DNA of 64,000 nt from Kitasatospora aureofaciens. Lineage in GTDB: Bacteria > Actinomycetota > Actinomycetes > Streptomycetales > Streptomycetaceae. The notes below the pieces were generated by a model. That model did not search any database. It was not told the origin of the DNA and was given only the letters and a program-made list of their open reading frames with translations. The translations under genes and the position numbers were made by a program. Shown piece by piece: positions 34,270 through 41,872 of the stretch (positions within the stretch are counted from its first letter, which is position 1; each line of letters starts with the position of its first letter). Where the stretch lies: the NCBI GenBank assembly GCA_000720845.1, contig JODU01000002.1, forward strand, positions 1 through 64,000, in the 5' to 3' direction.

Positions 34270-34601
34270 CTAAAGAGGCCGGCCGCTCTCGGAGGGGATC
34301 ATGGGCTGTGCCGACATCGGCGACCGGGCCAACCGGGGCGGACCGTCGGCGCTCACCGGCCGGCCGAGGGCTCGTTCCAGGGGCACGGGACGGCCGGCGA
34401 CGAGCAGTTGGCTGGTTGCCGGGCAGCCCCGTGCGCCTGCTCCGTATCGGGTTCCGTCGCTCGGCAGGCGCAGCCGGGCGTCTCTTCGAAGCCGTCCTGG
34501 AGCAGGATCCGCCGGGCGGCGGCGTTGTAGCCGGTGGTGGTGATCTCGCCGGTGATGGTGTGCCGGATCGGCATGAACGGCTCTGCTGCTGCTTCGAGCA
34601 A
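34270..34601 (-). pseudogene. Small G-F module protein, frameshifted
   Basis: TTG 34601 follows AGGAG at a good distance and begins L-E-A-A-A-E-P-F-M-P-I-R-H-T. The module T-T-G-Y-N-A-A-A-R-R-I-L-L-Q-D-G-F-E follows. At about 34483 coding similarity moves by one base to D-A-R-L-R-L-P-S-D-G-T-R-Y-G, then Q-L-L-V-A-G-R-P-V-P-L-E-R-A-L-G-R, ending at the TAG at 34270. Without the shift the frame ends at 34353. The joined form would be about 110 residues. Confidence 0.5.
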
Positions 34602-34611
34602 AGCGGATCTC

Positions 34612-35802
34612 CTAACGGTGGCGGGCGGTCGTGCTGGCGCGGGGCGGCGGCGCGGGCGGTGTGGTGTCCACGGCCGGGCGCGGGCGGGCGCGGAGCACAG
34701 GGGTGCGGTGCGGGGGCAGGACGGCGACGGTCGCACCGAGGTCCTCGGCTGCCTCTTCGACTTCGCGGGTGAGGAACTCGATCTGCCGGCCCAGCGCTGA
34801 GAGGCGGGCGGCGATCTGGCGGCCCTGCACGGTCTCCAGGGCGCTGGCGAACTGGCTGGTCGTCTGCAGAAGTTCTTGCAGGCGGACCATCGGGCCGGCG
34901 GCGTAGCCGTGCTGGACAGCTCCCAGGAGAGCGTTCGATGCGTCACCGGCACTGTGGCCTTCGACGACGTCGCGGATGAGATCCTGCAGGGACAGCTCCG
35001 GGGCCGGTGCCGGGCGGTTGAACCGGGAGATGTCCGAGCGCAGCACGCCGGGCGGGACCGGAGCGGGCAGGGCCTTGCCCGCCTCGTACTCGTGGGCGAA
35101 GTGCCCGATCACCTGCCAGCCCGGTACGCCCGGGTCGCCGCGCAGCGCGACCACGGTGGAGTCGTCGTCCTCGACCAGGTAAGCGAGGGTGATCGGCTGT
35201 CCGTCGGCGGCATACCACGACTCGGTCAGCTCCAGCGCACCACGTATCTGTGCGGCCCGGGCCCTGTCGGTCCACAGCTGCTGTTCCTCGTCGGTCAGCG
35301 GAGCCTGGTGGTGCTGGCCCTCGCGCTGGTCGGCGAGGTTGCTGGCGATCGGGCTGTGGTCCGCCCAGGCAGTGAGATGCGGCCACAGAGCCGCGTGCTG
35401 AGCACGTTCGGCTGGAGAGCCGGGCGCGGCCGGCCGGTCGAGGGCCCGGCGGATCTCGGCGGCGGAGGATTCCAGGCCGTCCAGGACGGCCCGCCACCCG
35501 GTCAGGTGCTGGGCGGGCGGCAACTCGTCGAGCGCGAGTCGGGCGGCATCGAGGAGAGCCTCGGCGTGCGGGGCGAGGTGGGTGGCGTACGCCTCCAGCG
35601 CCGCCTTGTCACGGTGGGCTCGTGCGGCTGCGGCGGCGTCTGCGTGGACGGTGCGGCCGTGGCGGTCGCGTGTCATGTCGAGGGCGGCATCGGTCTCGCA
35701 GTCGATGACGGCCATCCGCAGCCGGAAGTCGCGTGCCTTGCTGGCCAGTGCGGACGCTGTCGGCAACGGGCTGTCGGGGGCCGGGCTGCTGCTGCGGGTC
35801 AT
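34612..35802 (-). CDS. Uncharacterised helical protein (396 aa)
   Basis: Mostly helical. Residues about 20-150 are Ala/Leu-rich with H-L-A-P-H-A-E-A-L-L-D-A-A-R. Residues about 160-260 form an alpha/beta part with I-T-L-A-Y-L-V-E-D-D-D-S-T-V-V-A-L-R and W-Q-V-I-G-H-F-A-H-E-Y-E-A-G. Residues about 300-370 form a coiled-coil-like segment (L-Q-E-L-L-Q-T-T, L-S-A-L-G-R-Q-I-E-F-L-T-R-E-V-E). The ATG overlaps the upstream stop (ATGA). No family recognised. Confidence 0.55.
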   Translation of the reverse strand: MTRSSSPAPDSPLPTASALASKARDFRLRMAVIDCETDAALDMTRDRHGRTVHADAAAAARAHRDKAALEAYATHLAPHAEALLDAARLALDELPPAQHLTGWRAVLDGLESSAAEIRRALDRPAAPGSPAERAQHAALWPHLTAWADHSPIASNLADQREGQHHQAPLTDEEQQLWTDRARAAQIRGALELTESWYAADGQPITLAYLVEDDDSTVVALRGDPGVPGWQVIGHFAHEYEAGKALPAPVPPGVLRSDISRFNRPAPAPELSLQDLIRDVVEGHSAGDASNALLGAVQHGYAAGPMVRLQELLQTTSQFASALETVQGRQIAARLSALGRQIEFLTREVEEAAEDLGATVAVLPPHRTPVLRARPRPAVDTTPPAPPPRASTTARHR

Positions 35803-36293
35803 CGGGACCGCCCGCTGGCTGCGGCCGTCAGGTGGACGGTGGAAGCGTAGGTGGGCTTCGGCGGGATCGGCCGGGCCGACGGAGGGGAGGTGGTGGGCGT
35901 GGTGGAGCGCTGCGTCGTTCGGCCGGCGGCGGCCTGGGCGAGCCTGCTGCGGCGCTCCTGAAGCCCGTGGGGCCGGACAGGGCGCGGCGGGCCGGTGGAG
36001 AGGGCCGGGTTGAGGCGGATGTCGGCCTGCACGGTGTAGCCGTGGCGGCGCAGGTCGTGGACGGCCTGGCGGGTGCGTCGGACTCCGTCGCGCTCGGGAT
36101 CGCTGAGGCGGTACAGCCCGGGTTCACCGGGAACGGGCTCGAACTGCTCGCGCTCCAGGAACCAGTGGGCGAGGTGGCTGGGGAGGGCGGAGGTGAAGGA
36201 GGCGACGAAGCCGTGTTCCTTGTGGTCGCCGAAGGAGAAGTGGGTGCCGGGTTGCAAGGGGGCGGAAGTCTCCAGACGTTGTCGGGGTGGCAC
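35799..36293 (-). CDS. Uncharacterised protein with a G-F-like module
   Basis: 164 residues from GTG 36293. A CTG two codons earlier (36299) overlaps the upstream stop as CTGA and is equally likely. F-S-F-G-D-H-K-E-H-G-F-V-A-S-F is followed by W-F-L-E-R-E-Q-F, G-L-Y-R-L-S-D-P and L-R-R-H-G-Y-T-V-Q-A-D-I-R-L-N-P-A-L, the module pattern seen in other proteins here. The C-terminal half is disordered and rich in Arg, Ser and Pro. Confidence 0.55.
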   Translation of the reverse strand: MPPRQRLETSAPLQPGTHFSFGDHKEHGFVASFTSALPSHLAHWFLEREQFEPVPGEPGLYRLSDPERDGVRRTRQAVHDLRRHGYTVQADIRLNPALSTGPPRPVRPHGLQERRSRLAQAAAGRTTQRSTTPTTSPPSARPIPPKPTYASTVHLTAAASGRSR

Positions 36294-36295
36294 GG

Positions 36296-37387
36296 TCAGT
36301 GGCTGCGGTACGCCGGCCGGGCCGCAGGGAGGGGGCGGGCTGGGGCTGTGACGGGGAGGGCCGGGCGGCGGTGGGGTGCGCTCAGGCGGGCCTGGCGCAA
36401 GAACGCGTGGCCGTCGGTGAGCCAGGTCTCGATGGCCGGCCACGCGCGTGCTCGGCGCTCCTGCTCTGCCACAGCACAACCGTGGACGAGGTCGTCGAGC
36501 AGGGCTTCGGCATCGCTCACGGCGTCGGCCAGACGGGAGAGGGCTGTAGCGTCGTCGGGCCACGGGCTGTTCGCGGGCCGGCACCGGTCGAGCAGCGTCG
36601 GGGCGTGGTCGACGACGGTCAGGAAACGGCGCCAGGCGTGGTCGAGGAACAGCTCCGTCGAGGCGCCGAGGGCGGCGGCGCTCAGCGGGGTGGCGTCGCT
36701 GTAGCGGCCGGAGGCGTTCATGGCCTGCCACGTGTCGTACTCGGAGCGGATGTCCCCGAGCACGCCGGCGATGGCCGCCGTCTGGCGGGCATGGACGGCC
36801 TGCTCGTAGGCGGGAAGGTACCGGTCGGTGAGGGCCTGAGCAGCCCGCCCGGGAAACGGCGGCAGGACGATGCTGCGCGGAGCGTGGGGATCGCCGTAGC
36901 CCCCTTCGAGCCCTTCCGGCGAGAAGGCGCCCACCAGGTAGCCGAGATGACGGCCGGGCCGCTCGACGAACAACAGCGTGGTGCCCTGCGCCGCGTCGGT
37001 GAGGACCGCGGCGTAAGGGATCCGCTCGCTCCGGACGACGCGGCCGAGTTCGCCGCTGTCCCAGATCCACGGGACCAGGTCCTCCTGCCAGGCCGGGCGC
37101 GCACAGACCTCGACCGAGGCATGCCACTGGCCGGGCAGCAGGCGCGCGAGGTCACGGGCGGCGTCACCGATGTACCGCCGGCTGCTCGTGTGCACGCTGG
37201 CGCGGTGCCGCTTCGCGCACGTGACCAGATCGACCACAGTGGTCTGGGCGCCGCCCGCGGGCAGGTGCCACACGCCGTCGTCGGCCCGCTGGAAGCCACT
37301 CTCCGCGAGGGCGGTGTGCGCCCACGGATACTGCTCGCCCGAGGCGATGGCGACGATCCCCGACTCCCAGCTGTGCGACAGGATGAT
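36296..37387 (-). CDS. Uncharacterised protein with N-terminal G-F module, no ordinary start codon
   Basis: The frame reads I-I-L-S-H-S-W-E-S-G-I-V-A-I-A-S-G from 37387, then A-L-A-E-S-G-F and G-V-W-H-L-P-A-G, which is the module of this element. Between the upstream in-frame stop (37394) and the GTG at 37273 there is no ATG, GTG or TTG. Candidates are ATC at 37387 or CTG at 37381; starting at 37273 would cut the module. The rest (about 330 residues) includes L-L-F-V-E-R-P-G-R-H-L-G-Y-L and helical stretches. Function unknown. Confidence 0.5.
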   Translation of the reverse strand: MILSHSWESGIVAIASGEQYPWAHTALAESGFQRADDGVWHLPAGGAQTTVVDLVTCAKRHRASVHTSSRRYIGDAARDLARLLPGQWHASVEVCARPAWQEDLVPWIWDSGELGRVVRSERIPYAAVLTDAAQGTTLLFVERPGRHLGYLVGAFSPEGLEGGYGDPHAPRSIVLPPFPGRAAQALTDRYLPAYEQAVHARQTAAIAGVLGDIRSEYDTWQAMNASGRYSDATPLSAAALGASTELFLDHAWRRFLTVVDHAPTLLDRCRPANSPWPDDATALSRLADAVSDAEALLDDLVHGCAVAEQERRARAWPAIETWLTDGHAFLRQARLSAPHRRPALPVTAPARPLPAARPAYRSH

Positions 37388-37393
37388 CTGCGC

Positions 37394-38149
37394 TCAGCCA
37401 CGGACCAAGTCCTCGCCACCCTGCAGGACGGCACGCAGGCCGCGCCCGTACGCCCAGGCGTGCTCCCGGGCCGCCGCCTCCAGCTGGTCGTACCCCACCT
37501 GGGCCGTCATCTGCCCGGGGTGCTTGCGGTACCGGTACACCGGCACCGGAAGCAGGATCCCGGGCGCCAGCGAGGTCACGCCGAGGGCCGCGCAGTAGTC
37601 CTCGCCCTGGACGAGGCCGCCCATGGGGGCGGCGCGCACGAGGTCGGTGCGAGCGAGGATCGTGGTCGGCCCGATGGGGATGGTGTCCGCAGGCGACTTC
37701 CAGTACGTCCACACCTCCCCGGCCTGGTGCCGGCCGGGAGGCGTGGGGCAGCGCCAGAGGGTGGTCGAGCCGTCGGGATGCTGGTCCTGGCTCCAGCCGG
37801 CGCACCAGCCGACGCCGGTCGACTCCAGGATGTCTAGCCGCACGGACATCGCGTCGTCCGCGAACTCGTCATCGTCATCCGCCCAGTTGACGTAGCGGGT
37901 ACGGACGTGGGTGAGGGCGAGGTTGCGGGCGCAGGCGGCGCCGACCGGCCGGGGCAGGGCCAGCGTGCGGACCCGGGGATCCTGCGCGAGCGGGGCCGGT
38001 AGGCGGTCCGGGGAGGCGCCGTCGAGCGCGATCACGGCCTCCCACGGTACGGACTGCCGGGTGAGGCTGGCGTGCATGGCGGTCAGGTAGTCGAGGCGGT
38101 CGTCGCGCAGGCGGGTGGCGATGACGACCGTAATCAGGGGAGCGGGCAG
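37394..38149 (-). CDS. Family 2 glycosyltransferase
   Basis: 251 residues from CTG 38149, which has GGAG six bases upstream; a GTG at 38221 would overlap the upstream gene by 41 nt. The GT-A fold is visible: I-T-V-V-I-A-T-R at the N-terminus, V-I-A-L-D-G-A-S-P-D, G-A-A-C-A-R-N-L-A-L, the metal-binding W-A-D-D-D-D-E-F near residue 95, and G-L-V-Q-G-E-D-Y near residue 200 as the acceptor/catalytic region. It lacks membrane helices. It may decorate a surface or secreted component of the transfer system; the sugar cannot be read from sequence. Confidence 0.78.
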   Translation of the reverse strand: MPAPLITVVIATRLRDDRLDYLTAMHASLTRQSVPWEAVIALDGASPDRLPAPLAQDPRVRTLALPRPVGAACARNLALTHVRTRYVNWADDDDEFADDAMSVRLDILESTGVGWCAGWSQDQHPDGSTTLWRCPTPPGRHQAGEVWTYWKSPADTIPIGPTTILARTDLVRAAPMGGLVQGEDYCAALGVTSLAPGILLPVPVYRYRKHPGQMTAQVGYDQLEAAAREHAWAYGRGLRAVLQGGEDLVRG

Positions 38150-38180
38150 GGAAGTCTCCGGCAGTGAGAGGCGGTGAGGG

Positions 38181-38765
38181 TCAGCGGCGGGCAGCCGTGC
38201 GGGGTCCGGTCGGCGCTGCACCGGCAGCGGGCCGCGGTGGGCGCGCGGTGCGCGAGGTGTTGGGCGTCCGGAGTGTGGTGATGGCGGGCCAGTGCGCCGG
38301 GTGGTCGCTGAAGGGGGTGCTGGGGTCGGTGTCCCAGGCCACGAGGGGGCCCGCGCCTGTGTGAGCCATGCTGATCACTTCGATGCCCTGCGGATGCAGG
38401 ATGTAGCCCCACGGCATGCCCAGTTCGCCGGCGGTTGTGGCGGTGACCGTCATGCGCACCGGGGGCGAGCCGTCCGGAGTGATCAGGTGATCGAGGGTCC
38501 GGCTGGGCCAGTGTTCGCCGCCGGTCAGCGCGGCCACGAGCGTGGGCGGGGCGCCGTCGAGGAGATCGGTGCCGAGTTCGTCCCAGCCGACGGCGATGTC
38601 GTCGATGAGGTGCTGGGCCATGGCCTCGATGTCGCGTCCGAACTTGTACTGGTAGGCGGCCAGGGGGAGCGGGAGGTGGTTGCTGGGCACGCCGTCGAGC
38701 TGGACGTGGATGCCGCTGTACCCCGTGCCGGCGGTGGGGCGGGCGATGAAGGAGTGTGTGGACAG
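38181..38765 (-). CDS. Uncharacterised protein, probable CTG start
   Basis: 194 residues from CTG 38765, six bases after CCGGAG. The frame is already protein-like before the first ordinary start: T-H-S-F-I-A-R-P-T-A-G-T-G-Y-S-G precedes V-Q-L-D-G-V-P-S-N. The middle has A-V-G-W-D-E-L-G-T-D-L-L-D-G and W-G-Y-I-L-H-P-Q-G-I-E-V-I, suggesting an alpha/beta fold. The C-terminal tail is disordered. Confidence 0.55.
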   Translation of the reverse strand: MSTHSFIARPTAGTGYSGIHVQLDGVPSNHLPLPLAAYQYKFGRDIEAMAQHLIDDIAVGWDELGTDLLDGAPPTLVAALTGGEHWPSRTLDHLITPDGSPPVRMTVTATTAGELGMPWGYILHPQGIEVISMAHTGAGPLVAWDTDPSTPFSDHPAHWPAITTLRTPNTSRTARPPRPAAGAAPTGPRTAARR

Positions 38766-38834
38766 GGAGTTCTCCGGAGCGAGCAGGGGGCGGGGGATGT
38801 CCTCGGTGGCCGTCGAAGTGGCGGGCGGGTGCGG

Positions 38835-39917
38835 CTACGCGCGGTGTGACCAGGAGGGGACCGGGGGGCCGGAGGCGTCGGTGCGGGCGCAGGTGTAGCC
38901 GATCAGGCGGGAGGGCTCGGCCTTCGCGGGGACGGTGGCGGCGTCGTTGCACACGAACGTGTACTGGATGGACATGCGGGGCACGTCGTGGAGCCAGGCC
39001 CGGTCTTCCTTGCCGGGGTTGATCTGCAGGCCGGAGTGCGCGACGGCGTCGGTCTGGGCGTGCGTGTGGGAGAAGAGGACCAGCGCGCCGCCGTCTGCCG
39101 TCTTGAGGGCGTAGGCGTCCGTGAAGCGGTTGTCGGCTCCGTCGAAGACGCTGGTGCCCTGGTCGCCGAAGCGTGTTGCGGCATCGCTGTTGACCTTGAC
39201 CTGCCGCTTGCTGGCCTTGGTCGGCGCGAACACCTTGCTTCCGGTGTTCGTGCCTCCGGTGGTGAAGTTGTCCAGCACGGCAGTACGCAGCAGGTCGGCG
39301 TCGGCGGCCAGCTGCTTGTTGTCGTTGGCGGCGACGGCCGTCGCGTATCCCTCGCGGTCGAGGGCGACGTCGGGCAGCTTGTGGTTGTCCAGGTCGACGA
39401 CGGAGACCATCTCCCAGCGCTTGTGCTGGGGCTGTTCGGCGAACACGGCCAGGCGGGAGGGGGCCTTGCCCTTCTCGCTGGAGAGGGCTGCAGCGAACCA
39501 GCGGTCCTGCCCGGAATCCAGGCGGGGGATGTACAGCTTGGCGCTGGCGAGGTCGTAGGACCACGCCTCGTACGGCTCGCGGTCCGCCGCGGGGAGTCCT
39601 TCGGTCTCGGTGTAGTCCGAGACGGACATCGCGTACAGCGGTCCGTCCTCGACGGTGTCGAGGAGGCGCCGGTCGCGGTCGGCGTTGGCCTCGTTGTTGA
39701 TCTTGGAATAGCGGGTGATGACGTCGCGGGCCTGGGCGGCGGTGAGAGCGGGCGCGGGCTTCGGGGCGGTGCTGGCGGTGGGCGTCTGCCGGGCCTGGGC
39801 GGGGCCGTCTTCGCCGGAGCACCCGGTGAGGGCCAGGGTGAGGCAGGCGGCGCCGGTGATCAGCGGCAGGGTACGGCGGGCGGTGCGGATGGAGGCTCCA
39901 AGGGTTCGCGGAATCAG
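38835..39917 (-). CDS. Predicted lipoprotein
   Basis: The N-terminus has R-T-A-R-R-T-L-P-L-I-T-G-A-A-C followed by a lipobox L-A-L-T-G-C-S, so it should be anchored to the outer face of the membrane. A Thr/Pro/Ala linker follows, then about 290 residues with Y-S-K-I-N-N-E-A-N-A-D-R and Y-T-F-V-C-N-D. The start is either CTG 39917 (CTGA overlap, 360 residues) or ATC 39890 after GGAG, which would leave a short, typical signal. It could belong to the transfer apparatus. Confidence 0.7.
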   Translation of the reverse strand: MIPRTLGASIRTARRTLPLITGAACLTLALTGCSGEDGPAQARQTPTASTAPKPAPALTAAQARDVITRYSKINNEANADRDRRLLDTVEDGPLYAMSVSDYTETEGLPAADREPYEAWSYDLASAKLYIPRLDSGQDRWFAAALSSEKGKAPSRLAVFAEQPQHKRWEMVSVVDLDNHKLPDVALDREGYATAVAANDNKQLAADADLLRTAVLDNFTTGGTNTGSKVFAPTKASKRQVKVNSDAATRFGDQGTSVFDGADNRFTDAYALKTADGGALVLFSHTHAQTDAVAHSGLQINPGKEDRAWLHDVPRMSIQYTFVCNDAATVPAKAEPSRLIGYTCARTDASGPPVPSWSHRA

Positions 39918-40459
39918 GGAGTGCGCCTGCCCGGTGGGGCGGCTTGCGGCGATGCCGGCGGGAGGGCCCGGGCTGGGGGCACGTGTGAGTTTTCGTGGGG
40001 CAAGACGGGGTGCGGTAGCAGCCCGAGCTGGGCGAGGCGGTGGTCGATCGCCTCGATCAGAGGTTGGGCGCTGCCGCCGTGGCGGGCTTCGGGCCGCTGG
40101 GGAGCACTGGGGTCGTTGGAGGGCGCCGAGTCGTAGATGACCTCGAACAGCGTCTGGTCGTCGGGGTGCTCGCGAGTGGCGATCCAGCCCTCCGGGTCTC
40201 CGGGCGGTCGCTCGGAGGGCGGGTCGTGCGGCGGACTGATGACCAGGTCGCTGTCGTCGGGGAGCGAGACGCGCACGTTGTAGGTGCTGAGGCCGAATTC
40301 GATGTCGCACTGCAGTCCGCGTGCCCGAAGCGGCGTGATGACGTGTGCGTGGCGACGCCACAGCTCCTGCCACCACGGCGTGTGCACGTTGCGGTGGTCG
40401 GGCAGCGGCGCGAGCGGTACCGGCCGGGGTTCCGGGGTTCTCGTTTCGTCAGCGGCCAT
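39914..40459 (-). CDS. Uncharacterised protein
   Basis: 181 residues from ATG 40459 with a purine-rich AGGAGAAGCC upstream. Residues about 25-110 form an alpha/beta region (W-W-Q-E-L-W-R-R-H-A-H, C-D-I-E-F-G-L-S-T-Y-N-V-R-V-S-L-P-D-D-S, F-E-V-I-Y-D-S-A-P), followed by a short helix and a Pro-rich tail. No family recognised. Confidence 0.55.
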   Translation of the reverse strand: MAADETRTPEPRPVPLAPLPDHRNVHTPWWQELWRRHAHVITPLRARGLQCDIEFGLSTYNVRVSLPDDSDLVISPPHDPPSERPPGDPEGWIATREHPDDQTLFEVIYDSAPSNDPSAPQRPEARHGGSAQPLIEAIDHRLAQLGLLPHPVLPHENSHVPPARALPPASPQAAPPGRRTP

Positions 40460-40535
40460 GGCTTCTCCTGCGGCTGCCGCCGTTTGCGGCCCGGAGGTAG
40501 GTGTGCGGGTCGTCGGGGCGTGGAGGAGAGGTCAA
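40449..40535 (-). pseudogene. Truncated copy of the 43416 (DUF6238-like) gene
   Basis: TTG 40535 opens a 28-codon frame, T-S-P-P-R-P-D-D-P-H-T-Y-L-R-A-A. It matches the start of the protein at 43416, I-S-P-P-C-P-D-D-A-H-P-Y-L-R-A-A, and ends at once. The upstream small frame is also copied. It is a remnant of a duplication. Confidence 0.55.
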
Positions 40536-40621
40536 AGGGTGTGCTCCTTCCTGCCGGCGGGCAGAGCGGTGACGGCTGTGGCGTCGGGGTGATCCGGAGT
40601 GCAGTGGGTCAGGGCGCGCAC
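40532..40621 (-). CDS. Small peptide, copy of the 43874 peptide
   Basis: 29 codons from GTG 40621, ending V-T-A-L-P-A-G-R-K-E-H-T-L with a TTGA overlap to the next frame. The peptide at 43874 ends V-A-A-L-P-T-G-R-K-D-H-Y-L with the same overlap. The shared ending suggests a real coding leader whose main role may be to start translation of the next gene. Confidence 0.45.
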   Translation of the reverse strand: MRALTHCTPDHPDATAVTALPAGRKEHTL

Positions 40622-40643
40622 GGGCACGGCCGGTGGAGAAGAG

Positions 40644-41186
40644 CTAACGGCGAGGCGCGGGGCCGGTGGAGGGGGGAGCGGGCGGCAGGCTCGCGGTAGC
40701 TCCACGCGAGGCGTTGGTCGGCGCGGTGGGGGCGGGGGCCGGGTCGTAGGCGGCGCGCAGCCTGGTGAGACCGGCTTCGTCGGCGAGAGCGAGGGCGGAC
40801 AGCGCCCGGCTGGCCGCTGTCATCAGCAGGTGCGAAGGCGACCCCGTGGCCGCGTCGCGGTTCTCCTGCTTCCACCGGGCGGCGGCGACGAGGTAGGTAC
40901 TCAGGGCTCGCAGTGCGGGTTCGGCGGCGTCCAGGACGTGGTCGGTGACCGCGTCGATCTCCGCCGGAGTCTGGGCCGCGGTGAGGGCGTCCAGGTACGG
41001 GCCGAGGTGGGGTGCGGCCCAGGGCTGGTCGGGCAGCGGGTGTGCGTCACGGAAGGCCCGTGCGTCGCGTCGTGCCCACCGCTTCAGGTCGTTGTCGGTG
41101 GCGAGGTTGTACCGGGCGGCTTGGATCTGGTCGGCGTCGCGGCCGACGTTGTCGTAGAGCTCGAAGTCTGGGTCGCGGGGGATGAT
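40644..41186 (-). CDS. Uncharacterised protein, probable ATC start
   Basis: The frame has good protein character (I-P-R-D-P-D-F-E-L-Y-D-N-V-G-R, L-K-R-W-A-R-R-D-A-R-A-F, L-S-T-Y-L-V-A-A-A-R-W-K-Q-E-N-R) but no ATG, GTG or TTG before residue about 125. An in-frame TAG lies upstream at about 41232. ATC at 41186 follows AAGGA by seven bases and gives 180 residues. The protein is helical and Trp-containing; function unknown. Confidence 0.5.
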   Translation of the reverse strand: MIPRDPDFELYDNVGRDADQIQAARYNLATDNDLKRWARRDARAFRDAHPLPDQPWAAPHLGPYLDALTAAQTPAEIDAVTDHVLDAAEPALRALSTYLVAAARWKQENRDAATGSPSHLLMTAASRALSALALADEAGLTRLRAAYDPAPAPTAPTNASRGATASLPPAPPSTGPAPRR

Positions 41187-41285
41187 GCAGGAGTCCTTCG
41201 GGGCTGGTGCGGGCTGCGGGTCGTTGCGGGTGGACTACACCGGGGTGGCGATCTGTTGCACGAGCAGTTCACGGCTCTGGTGCGG

Positions 41286-41858
41286 TCAGCGGTGGAGACC
41301 GCCAGGCCGGGACGGCGGTGGTTCCGGCGGTCCCTCCCGGCGGGTCAGAGGTGCAAGGAAGCGCTGGACGCCGAGGTGGTCGTTGAGTTCCTTGGCTGCG
41401 TCGCGGAGGGCTTCCGAGGCCCGCCGCAGAAAGGCTCGCGCTGAGGCGTGGTCGATGACCATGCGATTCGTGAGGTAGTGCCGGTCGGTGGGGTTGGTGG
41501 TCCGGGGCAGGGTCAGGGCGGCCTCTGCGGTCTCGGTGAAGTGCGGGGCTGCGTGGCTGGAGATGGTTGCGGCCGTGGCGAGGTGCTTCAGGACGGTCCG
41601 GCCGGTCCGGGTGGTGTGGTGAGGGCTCCGGGCGAAGGCGTCGGCCAGGTGGAGGACCTCGCGTGAGAGGTCCTGAGCGTCGGTGGCGTGCTGGAGCAGC
41701 GCGGTGTAGGACGGCGCGGCCGGAACGTGCCCGTTCTCGTCGAGTAGCTCCCACCGCTGGGCGGCGTCGTGCAGTTTGTCCTTCATGGCGTTGAGTGCGC
41801 CGATAAGGTGGAGCGCGTCGTCGCGCGGTATCAGGTCGCGTTGAAAATCGGGCTTCAC
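41286..41858 (-). CDS. Uncharacterised helical protein
   Basis: 190 residues from GTG 41858 with AAAAGG upstream, 14 nt after the VirB4 stop. Mostly helical: A-L-H-L-I-G-A-L-N-A-M-K-D-K-L, L-S-R-E-V-L-H-L-A-D-A-F-A-R-S, A-R-A-F-L-R-R-A-S-E-A-L-R-D-A-A. It is in style a sibling of the helical proteins at 43416 and 17449. Confidence 0.6.
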   Translation of the reverse strand: MKPDFQRDLIPRDDALHLIGALNAMKDKLHDAAQRWELLDENGHVPAAPSYTALLQHATDAQDLSREVLHLADAFARSPHHTTRTGRTVLKHLATAATISSHAAPHFTETAEAALTLPRTTNPTDRHYLTNRMVIDHASARAFLRRASEALRDAAKELNDHLGVQRFLAPLTRREGPPEPPPSRPGGLHR

Positions 41859-41872
41859 GGGCCTTTTGCTAC

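Noticed and set aside
41186..41290. Possible stop-codon read-through (in-frame TAG near 41232) joining the 41286 and 40644 genes
   Set aside because: The stretch between the two stops is short, without family character, and an ATC with its own ribosome site lies after the TAG. Nothing supports a recoding signal.
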